64,000 nt of DNA from Melittangium boletus DSM 14713. GTDB taxonomy: Bacteria; Myxococcota; Myxococcia; Myxococcales; Myxococcaceae. Positions 25,074 through 34,120 of the stretch are shown here, in pieces. How positions within the stretch are numbered: the stretch's first letter is position 1; every line of letters begins with the position of its first letter. Made by a program: the position numbers and the translations under genes. The notes beneath the pieces are model-generated. The model did not search any database and was not told where the DNA came from. It saw only the letters and a list, made by a program, of their open reading frames with translations. The stretch is taken from contig NZ_CP022163.1 in the NCBI RefSeq assembly GCF_002305855.1, forward strand, positions 620,292 to 684,291, given 5' to 3'.

Positions 25074-26702
25074 TCATAGTTGGTACTTCCCGACGAGATC
25101 GGAGAAGCGCCTGGACAGGTTGGAGAGATTCCCCGCCACCTGCTCGATGCGTTTCGTCCCCTCCACGTTGTCCTGCATCGCCACCGTCAACTCGTTCATC
25201 GCCGCGGCGATCTGCTCCACGCCAATGGTCTGCTGGCGCGTGTTGCCGGCGATCTGCCGGGCCGCCGACGACGAGTCGCGCATGAGGTCCGACAAGCCCT
25301 TGATGGCGGAGCCAGCGCTCTGCGCGAGCTCCATGGCGGCCAGGGCCCGGCGGCTGCCTTCCTCGGTGGCCGACACGGCGGCGCGCGTGCCCTTCTGCAC
25401 CTCGCCCAAGAGGGCGCGCACCTGATTGGCGGCCATCTTCGACTGCTCGGCGAGCGTGCGCATCTCCATGGCCACCACGGCGAAGCCGCGTCCTTGATCT
25501 CCCGCCTTGGCCGCCTCGATCGAGGCGTTGAGCGCGAGCAGGTTGGACTGCTCGGCCACGTCCTTCACGGTGCTGATGATGTCGCCGATCTGCAGCGTCT
25601 GCTCGTTGAGATCCGTGATGGCCAGGGCGATGGCCTTCACCTGCTCGCTGAGCTTCTCCATGCCGGCCACGCTCTCGTCGACGACCTTCTGGCCCTCGGC
25701 GCTCAGCGAGTCCGAGCGGCTCGCGCCGCTGATGACGGTGTCCGCGAAGGAGGTGGCCTGCCGGGACGTCTGGGCGATCTCCGCCACGGTGGCGCCCGTC
25801 TCGTGGATGGCGCTGGCCTGCTCGTTGGCCATGGCGGACTGCTGCGCGGAGGTGGCCAGGACGTTGGTGGCCTCGCGCTCCATGTCCGCCGAGGCGCTGC
25901 GCAGGTCCTTGAGCAGATTGGTGAGCATCTCGGCCATGGTGGCGAAGCTGCGCGCCAGGTCCCCCACCTCATCGATGCCGCTCGCCACGATCTGCTGGCG
26001 CAAGTCTCCCGCGGCGAGGCCCGCCGCCGCGCGCGCCAGGCGCTCGAGCGGAATGATCAGCATGCGGCAGAGCAAGGCGACCACCATGAGGCAGCCCGCG
26101 AGCGCCACCAGGCCCACGCCCACGCCCCGCCAGGCCATGCGGGCCACGGAATGATCGAGCACGCTCAGCTCCAGGCCCACCTGCACCGAGCCGATCCGTG
26201 CGCCCGGGGTGGCGCCGGAAGAGGACGGCGCGAGCACGGGCGCGGAGGTCTCCAGCACCGGAAGGCCGCCCACGTACAACTCGCGCGTCCCCCCCTGGGA
26301 GGACGGCACTGCGGGCAACAGGTTCGGGCTCAGCAGACGTGGCGCCTTGTCGTGGCCGAGCAGTTCTCCCTTGGGGCCTCGCACCACCACGTACGCCATG
26401 TCGGAGTGGTTGCGAAGGGTGGCGGCCGTGGCGAGCCGCAGGCGCTCCTCGTCGCTGGACGAGAGCGTGGTGGACGAGAGCGTGGTGGACAGGTGGTGCG
26501 CGAGCTCCTGGCTCGCCGCGGTGGCGCACTTGATGAATTCCGCCTTGAGCGCCTCGCGCATCTGCAGAGAGAAGGCGGCCACGAGCAGGGTCATGACCAG
26601 GGCACCCGAGCCGCCGGTGATGAGCAGGATGCGGGTGCGCAGGCTGAAGCGCCGCATGTCCAGGCGCTGGATGGTGAGCGGTCTCAGACCCTGGCCGTCC
26701 AC
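25074..26702 (-). CDS. Methyl-accepting chemotaxis protein
   Basis: 542 residues; GTG at 26702 with GGGAGG four bases upstream (an ATG at 26657 is an alternative). First membrane segment about 26-47 ([19 protein letters not shown]), a periplasmic sensor of roughly 145 residues, second membrane segment about 195-215 ([20 protein letters not shown]), a HAMP domain, and a cytoplasmic signalling hairpin whose tip is [31 protein letters not shown]. It clusters with CheA/CheW to form the receptor array. The ligand is unknown. Confidence 0.95.
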   Translation of the reverse strand: MDGQGLRPLTIQRLDMRRFSLRTRILLITGGSGALVMTLLVAAFSLQMREALKAEFIKCATAASQELAHHLSTTLSSTTLSSSDEERLRLATAATLRNHSDMAYVVVRGPKGELLGHDKAPRLLSPNLLPAVPSSQGGTRELYVGGLPVLETSAPVLAPSSSGATPGARIGSVQVGLELSVLDHSVARMAWRGVGVGLVALAGCLMVVALLCRMLIIPLERLARAAAGLAAGDLRQQIVASGIDEVGDLARSFATMAEMLTNLLKDLRSASADMEREATNVLATSAQQSAMANEQASAIHETGATVAEIAQTSRQATSFADTVISGASRSDSLSAEGQKVVDESVAGMEKLSEQVKAIALAITDLNEQTLQIGDIISTVKDVAEQSNLLALNASIEAAKAGDQGRGFAVVAMEMRTLAEQSKMAANQVRALLGEVQKGTRAAVSATEEGSRRALAAMELAQSAGSAIKGLSDLMRDSSSAARQIAGNTRQQTIGVEQIAAAMNELTVAMQDNVEGTKRIEQVAGNLSNLSRRFSDLVGKYQL

Positions 26703-26730
26703 GAGGCCTCCCTATCGCAACGAGCGTCGG

Positions 26731-28119
26731 TCATCGCGCACCCGACCTTCCCATCTTCGCCGCGGGCTCGAGCGCGCGCCGCAGACCTCCCACCGTCATC
26801 GCTTCCAAGCCCCGGAGAATGAGTTCGTCATCCAGCCCTTCCAACGCCCGAAGCGCGTTGCGCCGCGCCCGCTCCGCTTCCTCGGGCTGACCCAGATGTC
26901 CATACAGGGCCACGAGCATGGCATGGCCGACGGCCAGTTGAGGCTCCAGATAAAGCGCCTTGCGCACGGAGCCCACGGCCCCCGCCACGTCCCCCCGCCA
27001 CTCGGCCACCATGGCCAGCAGCAGGTAGGCCTCGGGGGACAACTCCCGCGCGGCCAGCCGGGCGAGCGCCTCGGCCTGATCGAACTGTCCGAGACTCGCC
27101 GCGGCCCGGGCCCGCTCCAGCATGTCCCGCACCGAGAGCGTGTTCGTCTCGACCGGGAGAGCGGGCGGAGGGGCATGGACGGGGGGAGGCGCCTCGCGCA
27201 CGGCGGGGATTCCCCGGGCGGGCGAGGGAACGCGGCGCATCGGGCTCTGGGGCCGGGAGACGAAGCGGATGGGCCCGGGACGGGAGGACCGCGCCGGGGG
27301 AACGGAGGCGGCCAGCAGGGGCTTGCGCAGCACGGGGTGCCCATCCACCGTCTCCTCCTCCAGGCCCAGGCCCCGGACGAAGGGCAGTTCCGCCGGCGCC
27401 ACGAAGAGCCACCCCCCGGGCGCGAGCGCATCGACGAGCCGCTCCACCACTCCGGGGATGACCTCGGGCGGGAAGTAGATGAGGACGTTGCGGCAGAAGA
27501 TCGCCTGGGCCATGGACAGTGGAGGCGGGTCGGTCACCAGGTTGTGCCGCCGGAACTCCACGCGGGCACGCACCTCGGCGGGCACCGCGACGGAGTCGGG
27601 CCGGATGAGCAGGAAGCGCTTCTCGAGCGTCAGCTCCGTGCGCCGCACGGACCAGGGCGAGTAGACCCCCTGCCGGGCCTTGTCCAGGGCGCGGCCGGAC
27701 ACGTCCGTGCCCACCACGCGGATGTGCTCGGGCAGCAGGCCCGCCGTCAGCAGGGCCATGGCGATGCTGTAGGGCTCCTCCCCACTCGCACACCCCGCGC
27801 TCCAGACGAGGAAGGGGCCGGCGTGGAGGGAGGCCGCGCGCGCCAGCTCCCGCAGCTGCTCCGGATGACGGAAGAAGTACGTCTCTCCGATGACGGCATA
27901 GCCGAGGAAGACCTCCACGGCGGAGGTGTCTCGCGCCAGCAGGCGCTGCAGGAAGTCGGTGGTGGGCAGGCCCTGGGACTCGGCGGCGCGGGTGAGGGCG
28001 GTGCTCAGCGAGCGGCGCACGCTGGGGGCGAGCACCATGCCGCAAGCGGAGCGCAGCACGGACTCCAATCCGCTCAACGTCGCCTCGTCGAGGCGCTCCA
28101 CCCGCCCCTGCTCCTTCAC
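26731..28119 (-). CDS. cheR: CheR-type methyltransferase with C-terminal TPRs
   Basis: 462 residues from the GTG at 28119, which overlaps the stop codon of the preceding CheW gene (GTGA) and has GGAGG upstream. The catalytic domain (about 1-260) carries VIGETYFFRHPEQL, the SAM-binding SAGCASGEEPYSIAMAL, VGTDVSGRALDKAR and IFCRNVLIYF. A Pro-rich linker (about 270-340) leads to TPR-like helices (about 345-450; YLLLAMVAEWRGDVAGAVG, KALYLEPQLAVGHAMLVALY). It methylates receptor glutamates using SAM; the TPRs suggest control by partner binding, as in WspC and FrzF. No CheB partner is encoded nearby. Confidence 0.92.
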   Translation of the reverse strand: MKEQGRVERLDEATLSGLESVLRSACGMVLAPSVRRSLSTALTRAAESQGLPTTDFLQRLLARDTSAVEVFLGYAVIGETYFFRHPEQLRELARAASLHAGPFLVWSAGCASGEEPYSIAMALLTAGLLPEHIRVVGTDVSGRALDKARQGVYSPWSVRRTELTLEKRFLLIRPDSVAVPAEVRARVEFRRHNLVTDPPPLSMAQAIFCRNVLIYFPPEVIPGVVERLVDALAPGGWLFVAPAELPFVRGLGLEEETVDGHPVLRKPLLAASVPPARSSRPGPIRFVSRPQSPMRRVPSPARGIPAVREAPPPVHAPPPALPVETNTLSVRDMLERARAAASLGQFDQAEALARLAARELSPEAYLLLAMVAEWRGDVAGAVGSVRKALYLEPQLAVGHAMLVALYGHLGQPEEAERARRNALRALEGLDDELILRGLEAMTVGGLRRALEPAAKMGRSGAR

Positions 28120-28679
28120 GCCCCCTCCGGCACGGACAGGAGCGCGGTGGTGCGCAGCAAGGGGCGGACGCCCTCGGGCGTGCGACACAAGCCCGCCAAC
28201 AGACCCGACCGATCCCACTCGAGGGAGGCGTCGCCGGAGCTGGAGCCGTCCACCAGGACCGGGGACTCGATGAGATCCCGCACCCGGTCCACCAGGACGG
28301 CCACCATGCGCGCACCGCCGCAGATGACCAGGTGGGCGTCCAGGTCCGGCTCGCGCCGCACCCCGAGCAACGCCGCCAGGTCCACCACCACCGCGGGCGT
28401 GCCCCGGTAGAGCATGGTGCCGCGGACATGGGGCGCGGAGCCCGGCAACGGCTCGATGGCCACCAACCGCACCACCTCGAGCACCGCCTCCACGGGCAGC
28501 AGGGCCGTGGCGCCCGCCACTTCCACCGTGAGGTAGAGGCCCGGAAGACGTTGATCCGCCCCCAGGGTGGTCAGCTCCCGACGAAGCCGGACAATCTCAT
28601 CTTCCAACGCCGACAGGCGCTTCTGGACCGACGCACGTCTCGCCTGGGCTTCAGCCGTCATCGGAAGGGGGTAGACCAT
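28116..28679 (-). CDS. CheW-like adaptor, first gene of the chemosensory operon
   Basis: 187 residues if started at the ATG at 28679; an ATG at 28661 is equally possible and neither has a strong ribosome-binding site. An N-terminal coiled coil (ASVQKRLSALEDEIVRLRRE) precedes a CheW fold (LYLTVEVAGATALLPVEAVLEVV, HVRGTMLYRGTPAVVVDLAALLGV, MVAVLVDRVRDLIESP). It overlaps cheR by four bases. The coiled coil may set its position in a receptor array that contains two distinct CheW proteins. The 227 bases upstream, shared with the divergent kinase gene, should hold the operon promoter; none stands out. Confidence 0.85.
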   Translation of the reverse strand: MVYPLPMTAEAQARRASVQKRLSALEDEIVRLRRELTTLGADQRLPGLYLTVEVAGATALLPVEAVLEVVRLVAIEPLPGSAPHVRGTMLYRGTPAVVVDLAALLGVRREPDLDAHLVICGGARMVAVLVDRVRDLIESPVLVDGSSSGDASLEWDRSGLLAGLCRTPEGVRPLLRTTALLSVPEGA

Positions 28680-28906
28680 TACGGGCGCGCCCCTGGGGCG
28701 CACGGGAGGAAGAAAGGGTATTCCGACACCGCGCGACCCGTCAATGCGGGCGATGCGTCCGCTCGGGTTCCGGGCGCATGAAGAGAGGAGTGGACAGGAG
28801 ACGAGCAGGCGCCTTGCGCATAGGTCGCGTGTTTCCGGGATATGTGGTTTCATACGAGCCAGATGGAAGGTTTCCACCCAGGCGCAGTCCGGCGGAGCAC
28901 GACGAA

Positions 28907-30886
28907 ATGGTGACCGGCGACTCACAGGGTCCAGGCGATTCGGGGGCGGACCCACTCATTGGCCGGACGCTCAATGGCCGCTTCAGCATCCTCGAGCCCA
29001 TTGGCGTGGGCGGAATGGGCCGCGTCTATCGCGCCCAGCAGACCCCCTTGGATCGCGTGGTCGCGCTCAAGGTGCTCAATCCGCACTTCCCCACCAGCAG
29101 GGATCCCGGCTTCCAGAAGCGCTTCCTGCGAGAGGCCTCGCTGTCCTCCAAGCTCCGTCACCCCAACACGGTGACGGTGATCGACTACGGCCAGACGGAC
29201 GACGGCATCTACTACATCGCCATGGAGTACCTGGAGGGGCGCACGCTCGGACAGGCCGTGGCGGAGTCGGGCCCCCTGCCCTGGGCCCGCGCGCTGAGCA
29301 TCGGCCAGCAGATCTGCCGCTCGCTGCGCGAGGCGCACAACCAGGGCATCGTCCATCGCGACCTCAAGCCCGCCAACATCATGCTCCTCAACGAGGCGGA
29401 TCAGGACCTCGTGAAGGTGCTGGACTTCGGCCTGGTGAAGTCCATCTCCTCGGGGGAGGACACGCCCAACCCGGAGATCACCCAGAGCGGCACCTTCCTG
29501 GGCTCCCCGGCGTACATGGCGCCCGAGCAGGCGCGCAACGAAGCGGACGTGCGCAGTGACGTGTACTCGCTGGGCGTGGTGCTCTACCAGTTGCTGGTGG
29601 GCCGGCCGCCGTTCATCTCCAAGGATCACATCGAGCTCATCTTCGCCCATCACAAGGAGCTGCCCCCCGCGTTCAGCTCCGTGCGGCCGGACATCTCCGT
29701 GCCCGCGGGCATCGAGGCGGTGGTGCGCCGTTGCCTGGAGAAGGCGCCCGCCAAGCGCTACCAGACGATGGACGAGGTGCTGGACGCCATGCGCGCGGCC
29801 AGCATGGCGGCGGGCGGCCACAGCGGCATCTTCAAGCACCCGAGCGGGCAGCACACCACCGGGCCGCACAAGATCCCCCTCTTCGCCGGCATCACGGGAG
29901 ACTCCGCCACGGGTGGAGACACGCTCGCGGTGGACATCAGCGTGGAGGTTCCGCCCGACATCAAGAACGCGCGGCGGCGCACGTTGCTGATTGGTGGCCT
30001 GCTGGGAGGCACCATCGCCGTGGCGCTCACGGGAGGGCTCTTGTGGTCCTCGGGCGCCTTCGCGCCCCGCGCGGCCGAGTCCAAGACCGAGCCCGTGGCC
30101 GCGGTGGCGGCGCCCACCGCCGAGCCCGCCGCGAAGCCGGAGTTGGAGCAGGTGGTGCGCTTCCGGCTGATGAGCCAGCCGACGGGCGCGCATGTCTTCT
30201 ACAAGGGTGAGGAGCGCGGCACGACGCCGCTGCTGCTGGAGATTCCCAAGCAGAAGGGCCAGGACACCCTCACCGCCGAGTTCGAGTTCACGCTGGACGG
30301 CTATCAGCCGGAAACGGTCATCACCGGCGGCTCGGGCGAGGTGGTCTTCGCCCAGCGGATGCAGCGGGTGCGCGCGGCGACGGGCCGGGGCTCGTCCTCG
30401 GGAGGCCGGGCGGAGCGGGCGTCAGCGGGGGACTCGCGCATGGCATCGGCCCTTGGGTCTTCCATGTCCGCGCCGGTGATGATGGAGTCCGAGCCCGCGC
30501 CAACACGGGTGGAGCCGAAGGCCGCGCCGGCTGGAGATCTGTCCGTGCCCATCGTGGGGCTGACGCGCGGCGTGGAGGGCAAGCGCGACGGTCCCCTGCC
30601 CTTCCAGGAAGGCATGCCCCGTCCGGTGGAGCTCACGGGCAAGGACATCGTCTACACGCGCGAGGCGCTCGCGGCCCGCGTGGAGGGGACGATGCTGCTC
30701 CGGTGCGTCATCACGACCAAGGGCGGAGTGGAAGGCTGCCGTGTCATCAAGGGCCTGCCGCACATGAACGAGGCCGTGGTGCAGGCGCTGCAATCGCGCA
30801 CCTACAAGCCCATCCTCGTGCAGGGTCAGCCGGTGGCGGTGGACTACCCCTTCACCATCCGGCTCGTGGCGCCGCGCCGCCGCTGA
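28907..30886 (+). CDS. Ser/Thr protein kinase with PEGA and TonB C-terminal domains
   Basis: 659 residues from the ATG at 28907 (GGAG nine bases upstream). The kinase domain (about 26-300) has the Gly-rich loop GVGGMGRVY, K55, the catalytic HRDLKPAN (D151), DFG (D173) and APE (MAPEQAR), so it should be active. A juxtamembrane stretch leads to one membrane segment (about 359-381). Outside are a PEGA-like domain (about 416-486; SQPTGAHVFYKGEERGTTPLLLEI), a low-complexity Ser/Arg stretch, and a TonB C-terminal domain (about 570-655; GTMLLRCVITTKGGVEGCRVIKGLP). The topology puts TonB in the periplasm and the kinase in the cytoplasm. It ends two bases from the convergent HAD gene. Confidence 0.93.
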   Translation: MVTGDSQGPGDSGADPLIGRTLNGRFSILEPIGVGGMGRVYRAQQTPLDRVVALKVLNPHFPTSRDPGFQKRFLREASLSSKLRHPNTVTVIDYGQTDDGIYYIAMEYLEGRTLGQAVAESGPLPWARALSIGQQICRSLREAHNQGIVHRDLKPANIMLLNEADQDLVKVLDFGLVKSISSGEDTPNPEITQSGTFLGSPAYMAPEQARNEADVRSDVYSLGVVLYQLLVGRPPFISKDHIELIFAHHKELPPAFSSVRPDISVPAGIEAVVRRCLEKAPAKRYQTMDEVLDAMRAASMAAGGHSGIFKHPSGQHTTGPHKIPLFAGITGDSATGGDTLAVDISVEVPPDIKNARRRTLLIGGLLGGTIAVALTGGLLWSSGAFAPRAAESKTEPVAAVAAPTAEPAAKPELEQVVRFRLMSQPTGAHVFYKGEERGTTPLLLEIPKQKGQDTLTAEFEFTLDGYQPETVITGGSGEVVFAQRMQRVRAATGRGSSSGGRAERASAGDSRMASALGSSMSAPVMMESEPAPTRVEPKAAPAGDLSVPIVGLTRGVEGKRDGPLPFQEGMPRPVELTGKDIVYTREALAARVEGTMLLRCVITTKGGVEGCRVIKGLPHMNEAVVQALQSRTYKPILVQGQPVAVDYPFTIRLVAPRRR

Positions 30887-30888
30887 GT

Positions 30889-31560
30889 TCATCGGGGAGG
30901 CGCGGGCGCCCCCCAATCCACCACACGCCATCCCCGCCGAGCGGCTTCCCGCCGCAGGCGCCGGTCCGGGTGGACGGCCACGGGGTTTCCCACCACCTCC
31001 ATCACCGGCAGATCCGAATACGAGTCGGTGTAGAAGGAGCAGTCGGCCAGCGCCACGCCCGCCCGCGAGGCGCAGGCCTCGGCGTGCACGCGCTTGCCCT
31101 CGCCGAAGCAGACCTCTCCCAGGGGGCGCCCGGTGTGCAGCCCCTGGGCATCCACCTCGAAGCGGTTGCAGAGCACCTCGGCCAGCCTCAGGTCGCGCGC
31201 CACCAGTTCGGACATGTAGCCCGAGGACGAGGTGAGCAGCACGAGCCGGTCTCCCGCCGAGCGGTGTTCCTCCAGCGCGCGCAGGGCACCAGGCCGGAAC
31301 TGGGAGCGCACCCGGGTCTCGTAGAAACGCGTGGTGCGCTCGCGCAGGAGCGCCTCGCTCGTCCCCTGGAGGAAGGAGATGGCCCTCAGCAGCGCCTCCT
31401 TCATGGGGACGAAGCCCAGGTGGTAGCGGGCGATCCACGCACTGGCGCCCAGGGCCTGCAGGCGGGTGATGTGGCCCCGGGCGAACTCGTCGCGAACCCA
31501 CAAGGAGGCCGAGTTCACCGCGAGCAGCGTCTTGTCCAGGTCGAAGAAGGCGATGCCCAT
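30889..31560 (-). CDS. HAD-superfamily phosphatase (SerB-like, subclass IB)
   Basis: 223 residues. All four HAD motifs are visible: FFDLDKTLL (nucleophile Asp), LLTSSSGYM, the lysine of GKRVHAEA and YTDSYSDLPVME. The helical cap between motifs I and II (about 20-90) places it in HAD-IB, the SerB/phosphoserine-phosphatase group with many lipid-phosphate phosphatases and acyltransferase-associated members. Cytoplasmic. The substrate cannot be told. It is 12 bases downstream of the first metzincin gene. Confidence 0.9.
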   Translation of the reverse strand: MGIAFFDLDKTLLAVNSASLWVRDEFARGHITRLQALGASAWIARYHLGFVPMKEALLRAISFLQGTSEALLRERTTRFYETRVRSQFRPGALRALEEHRSAGDRLVLLTSSSGYMSELVARDLRLAEVLCNRFEVDAQGLHTGRPLGEVCFGEGKRVHAEACASRAGVALADCSFYTDSYSDLPVMEVVGNPVAVHPDRRLRREAARRGWRVVDWGAPAPPR

Positions 31561-31572
31561 GAGCCCGTGTCC

Positions 31573-32508
31573 CTACTGGCGTGAAGAATGCCCGCCCTCA
31601 CGCCGCCTGCGCACCACGCCCACGCCCAGCAACGCGGCCACGGGCAGCAGGGAGCCGGGCACCGTGCCACACCCGCCCCAGGGACCATACGAGATGGCCT
31701 GGAAGTGGCGGCCCACCTCCGGATTCTCGCCGCACTGGGTGGGCGGCAAGCCCCGGGGATAGGCGTCACAGAAGCCCGCGGCGCTGCCCACGTCGATGAC
31801 GCGCTTGCGGGTCTCGCCCGGGTGCGCGGTGGGCTCCATGGTGGAGCCCGGCACCTCGGGGACATGATCCAGGCCCACCACGTGACCCAGTTCATGGGTC
31901 ACCGTGTTCTGCACGTCCGTGCCGACGCAGTCGGTGTCGCGGACGCCGTCGCACGGCGGTGAGTCGACGGTGGTGAAGAAGAAGCCCCTGCCCGCTCCCG
32001 CCGCGTTGAACTCGATGTCCGCGTCGAGGATGTAGCCCGTGCGGAAGCTGAACGTGGTGGTGGTGAGACCGATGGTGGCGCCCCCATGCTCCCAACAGGC
32101 ATAGGCATTGCCGCAGGTATCGGCCTTGATGCACGGATCATCCGGAGGGACGACGTCGTTGCAGTCCACCTCGCGGAAGGTGATGACGTTCTCGTTCTCC
32201 CCGCCGTCCTGACGGTAGCCCACCTGCGGCTCGTGGATGTCGGGGCCCCGGGTGAAGACGTAGTCGCTACAGGTACTGGACACCGCGCGCCAGGACGCCA
32301 CCGCCGCGTCGATGGCCGAGAACTCGGAATCTCCCGGCGTGCGGAGGCTGCCGGCGGCATCCAGGCGGTACAGATACTCCCGGCCTGGCCAGACGACGCA
32401 GAAGGGCCGGCCGGGCACCGCGGTGCGCCGGTAGTCCTGCGCTTCCGCCGGGCGCGGCGCGGCAAGCGCGAGCACCGAGAAGACGGCCCATGAGAACGGG
32501 CGCGTCAC
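31573..32508 (-). CDS. Secreted metzincin metalloprotease with MYXO-CTERM-like tail (first of pair)
   Basis: 311 residues from a GTG at 32508 that overlaps the previous stop (GTGA) and has GGAGG eight bases upstream. Signal peptide to about AEAQ (24). The zinc motif HELGHVVGLDH (205-215) and a downstream Met (STMEP, M224) mark a metzincin. Many paired cysteines (DTCGNAYACWE, DSPPCDGVRDTDC) suggest a disulphide-rich exported fold. The C-terminus is Gly-Gly-Cys, a hydrophobic segment (LLPVAALLGVGVV) and RRRR, matching the MYXO-CTERM type of tail processed by myxosortase and used for surface anchoring. It is a paralogue of the next gene upstream. Confidence 0.85.
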   Translation of the reverse strand: MTRPFSWAVFSVLALAAPRPAEAQDYRRTAVPGRPFCVVWPGREYLYRLDAAGSLRTPGDSEFSAIDAAVASWRAVSSTCSDYVFTRGPDIHEPQVGYRQDGGENENVITFREVDCNDVVPPDDPCIKADTCGNAYACWEHGGATIGLTTTTFSFRTGYILDADIEFNAAGAGRGFFFTTVDSPPCDGVRDTDCVGTDVQNTVTHELGHVVGLDHVPEVPGSTMEPTAHPGETRKRVIDVGSAAGFCDAYPRGLPPTQCGENPEVGRHFQAISYGPWGGCGTVPGSLLPVAALLGVGVVRRRREGGHSSRQ

Positions 32509-33431
32509 GTCCAGGAACCTCCGCGCCGACGCCGTCCCATGAGCAACGCCCAGCCGGCCAGCGCGGGCACCCAGGCCGTGGCTCCCGCGCTGGAGCACCC
32601 CGACGATTGAGGACCCAGCACGAGCGCATTGCCCCGCGTGTCCTCCGTGTCGAACGCGGGCGTGAAGCAGCTCTGGCTGGGTCGGCCCTTCGGGTAGGCG
32701 AGGCACACGAAGTCCCGCGAGCCCAGATCGATGATGCGCTTGGAGGTCTCTCCCGAGGGGGCCCGAGGGTACATGACGGAGGAAAGATTCCCGGTGTGGT
32801 CCAGCCCGAGCAGATGGCCGAGTTCATGCGTCATGGTGTTCTGCACGTCGGTGGCCACGCAGTTGAGCGGCGTCCCGGTCCCCGGCTGGACACAGGTCGC
32901 GGGACCGTCCGAGGTGGTGAAGACGAAGCCACTCGCGTTCAGCTGGATATCCGAGTCGTAGATGATGCCGGACTTCTCGTCGTACGTGGTGAGCGTGAGG
33001 GCGATGGTCCGCTCATCACTGTCCCAGCAGTCGTAGGCGTTGCCACAGGTGTCTTCGCGCCAACACGCATCGCCCGCGGGAGCCACGTCCGCGCACCGCC
33101 GTGAGCGGAAGAGGAAGAGGTTGCGGTTGTCGCCCTTCATCACGTAGCCCACCTGGCGGTCGTCCACCATCGGGCCCTCGGAGAAGCGCAGGTTGCCGCA
33201 GCTGTCGAAGATCTGCTGCCAGCTCTTCACGGAGTCGCGGATGGCTCGGAACTCGTTCTGCCGCTGCGCGTCCGAGCTCTGGGGATTCCCCACGCTGCTC
33301 AGCTGCCAGGTGATGGTGGGCACCGTCCAGAACAAGCACTGGGACTCCGGGTCACTCGCCGTCACCCGGCTGCGGACATAGGGCTCGCTCTGCCCGAGCG
33401 CGAGCGCGACCACCAGGGCGGAGATCATCAT
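32505..33431 (-). CDS. Secreted metzincin metalloprotease with MYXO-CTERM-like tail (second of pair)
   Basis: 308 residues, with a short signal peptide (MMISALVVALALGQS). Zinc motif HELGHLLGLDH (202-212), Met-turn SVMYP (M220), the same cysteine spacing as its neighbour (DTCGNAYDCWD) and the same tail plan (SSGC, hydrophobic WVPALAGWALLMG, RRRR). It overlaps its upstream neighbour by four bases (ATGA) and the downstream paralogue by four (GTGA), so the three genes are almost certainly translated from one message. I recall this pair as resembling the MXAN_2677/2678 family of M. xanthus; that is memory, not a search. Substrate is unknown; export to the cell surface is inferred. Confidence 0.85.
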   Translation of the reverse strand: MMISALVVALALGQSEPYVRSRVTASDPESQCLFWTVPTITWQLSSVGNPQSSDAQRQNEFRAIRDSVKSWQQIFDSCGNLRFSEGPMVDDRQVGYVMKGDNRNLFLFRSRRCADVAPAGDACWREDTCGNAYDCWDSDERTIALTLTTYDEKSGIIYDSDIQLNASGFVFTTSDGPATCVQPGTGTPLNCVATDVQNTMTHELGHLLGLDHTGNLSSVMYPRAPSGETSKRIIDLGSRDFVCLAYPKGRPSQSCFTPAFDTEDTRGNALVLGPQSSGCSSAGATAWVPALAGWALLMGRRRRGGSWT

Positions 33432-34006
33432 GGCCGCTTCTCCTGGGTGCCGGGCTGGGCGAGGGCCGTCCGGATGGCGGCCTTGAGGTCCGCGAGCGGC
33501 AGGCTCCGGGACGAGGGCTCCACGGGCTGCCGGGTGGCCGCGTCCAAGACGAGCGTGTCACCCAGGGATTCGGGCACGGCCATGGCGCGGCGCTCGCCCT
33601 CGGGGTGCTGGACCTTGTACTTGCCCTGCGCCATGCCGGACACCCGGAAGGCCTGGGGACCCTGACGCGACAGGAAGACCACCACCTCCTCGCCCAGGGC
33701 GAACGTGGCGAGGCCACTCACCTTCTGACCGATATCCCCCACCCGGCCCCCAGGCTGGGTGATGAGCACCGTACTGCCCGGCTGACCCTTGAGGGCCTCG
33801 GTCACCTGGATTTCCACGTCCGTGACGATGCGGCGCCCATCCCCGCTCCAGCGGCTCTCCACCCGGCGCACCGTGCCGTGAACGACGGCATCGGCCGATT
33901 GGGCCAGTTCGGGCAGTTCCGCCCTCAGCAGAGTGGTGGCGCTCGCAGGCACACAGAGCAGGAGTACGACCGGAAGGAGCGCGCGGAGCGCGGTGGACAG
34001 TGTCAT
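33428..34006 (-). CDS. Exported protein of unknown function in the metzincin operon
   Basis: 192 residues from the ATG at 34006 (GAGGG seven bases upstream). Signal peptide about 1-22 (LLPVVLLLCVPASA). The mature part, ELPELAQSADAVVHGTVRRVES, EIQVTEALKGQPGSTVLITQPGG and FALGEEVVVFLSRQG, looks like a compact beta-barrel (OB-like) domain found next to secreted metalloproteases in delta-proteobacteria. First gene of the three-gene operon, so it may be a chaperone, inhibitor or substrate partner of the two proteases. No catalytic motif is seen. Confidence 0.75.
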   Translation of the reverse strand: MTLSTALRALLPVVLLLCVPASATTLLRAELPELAQSADAVVHGTVRRVESRWSGDGRRIVTDVEIQVTEALKGQPGSTVLITQPGGRVGDIGQKVSGLATFALGEEVVVFLSRQGPQAFRVSGMAQGKYKVQHPEGERRAMAVPESLGDTLVLDAATRQPVEPSSRSLPLADLKAAIRTALAQPGTQEKRP

Positions 34007-34120
34007 GCGGAAGCCCTCGGAGCCCGTCAGTTTAATGCATTGGCCCGAATGAGGGGGCACAGAACCCGGCCGTTCGTTGACCACACAAGCCCGCTCCTGC
34101 TATCCGCGCCCTTCCGACCT

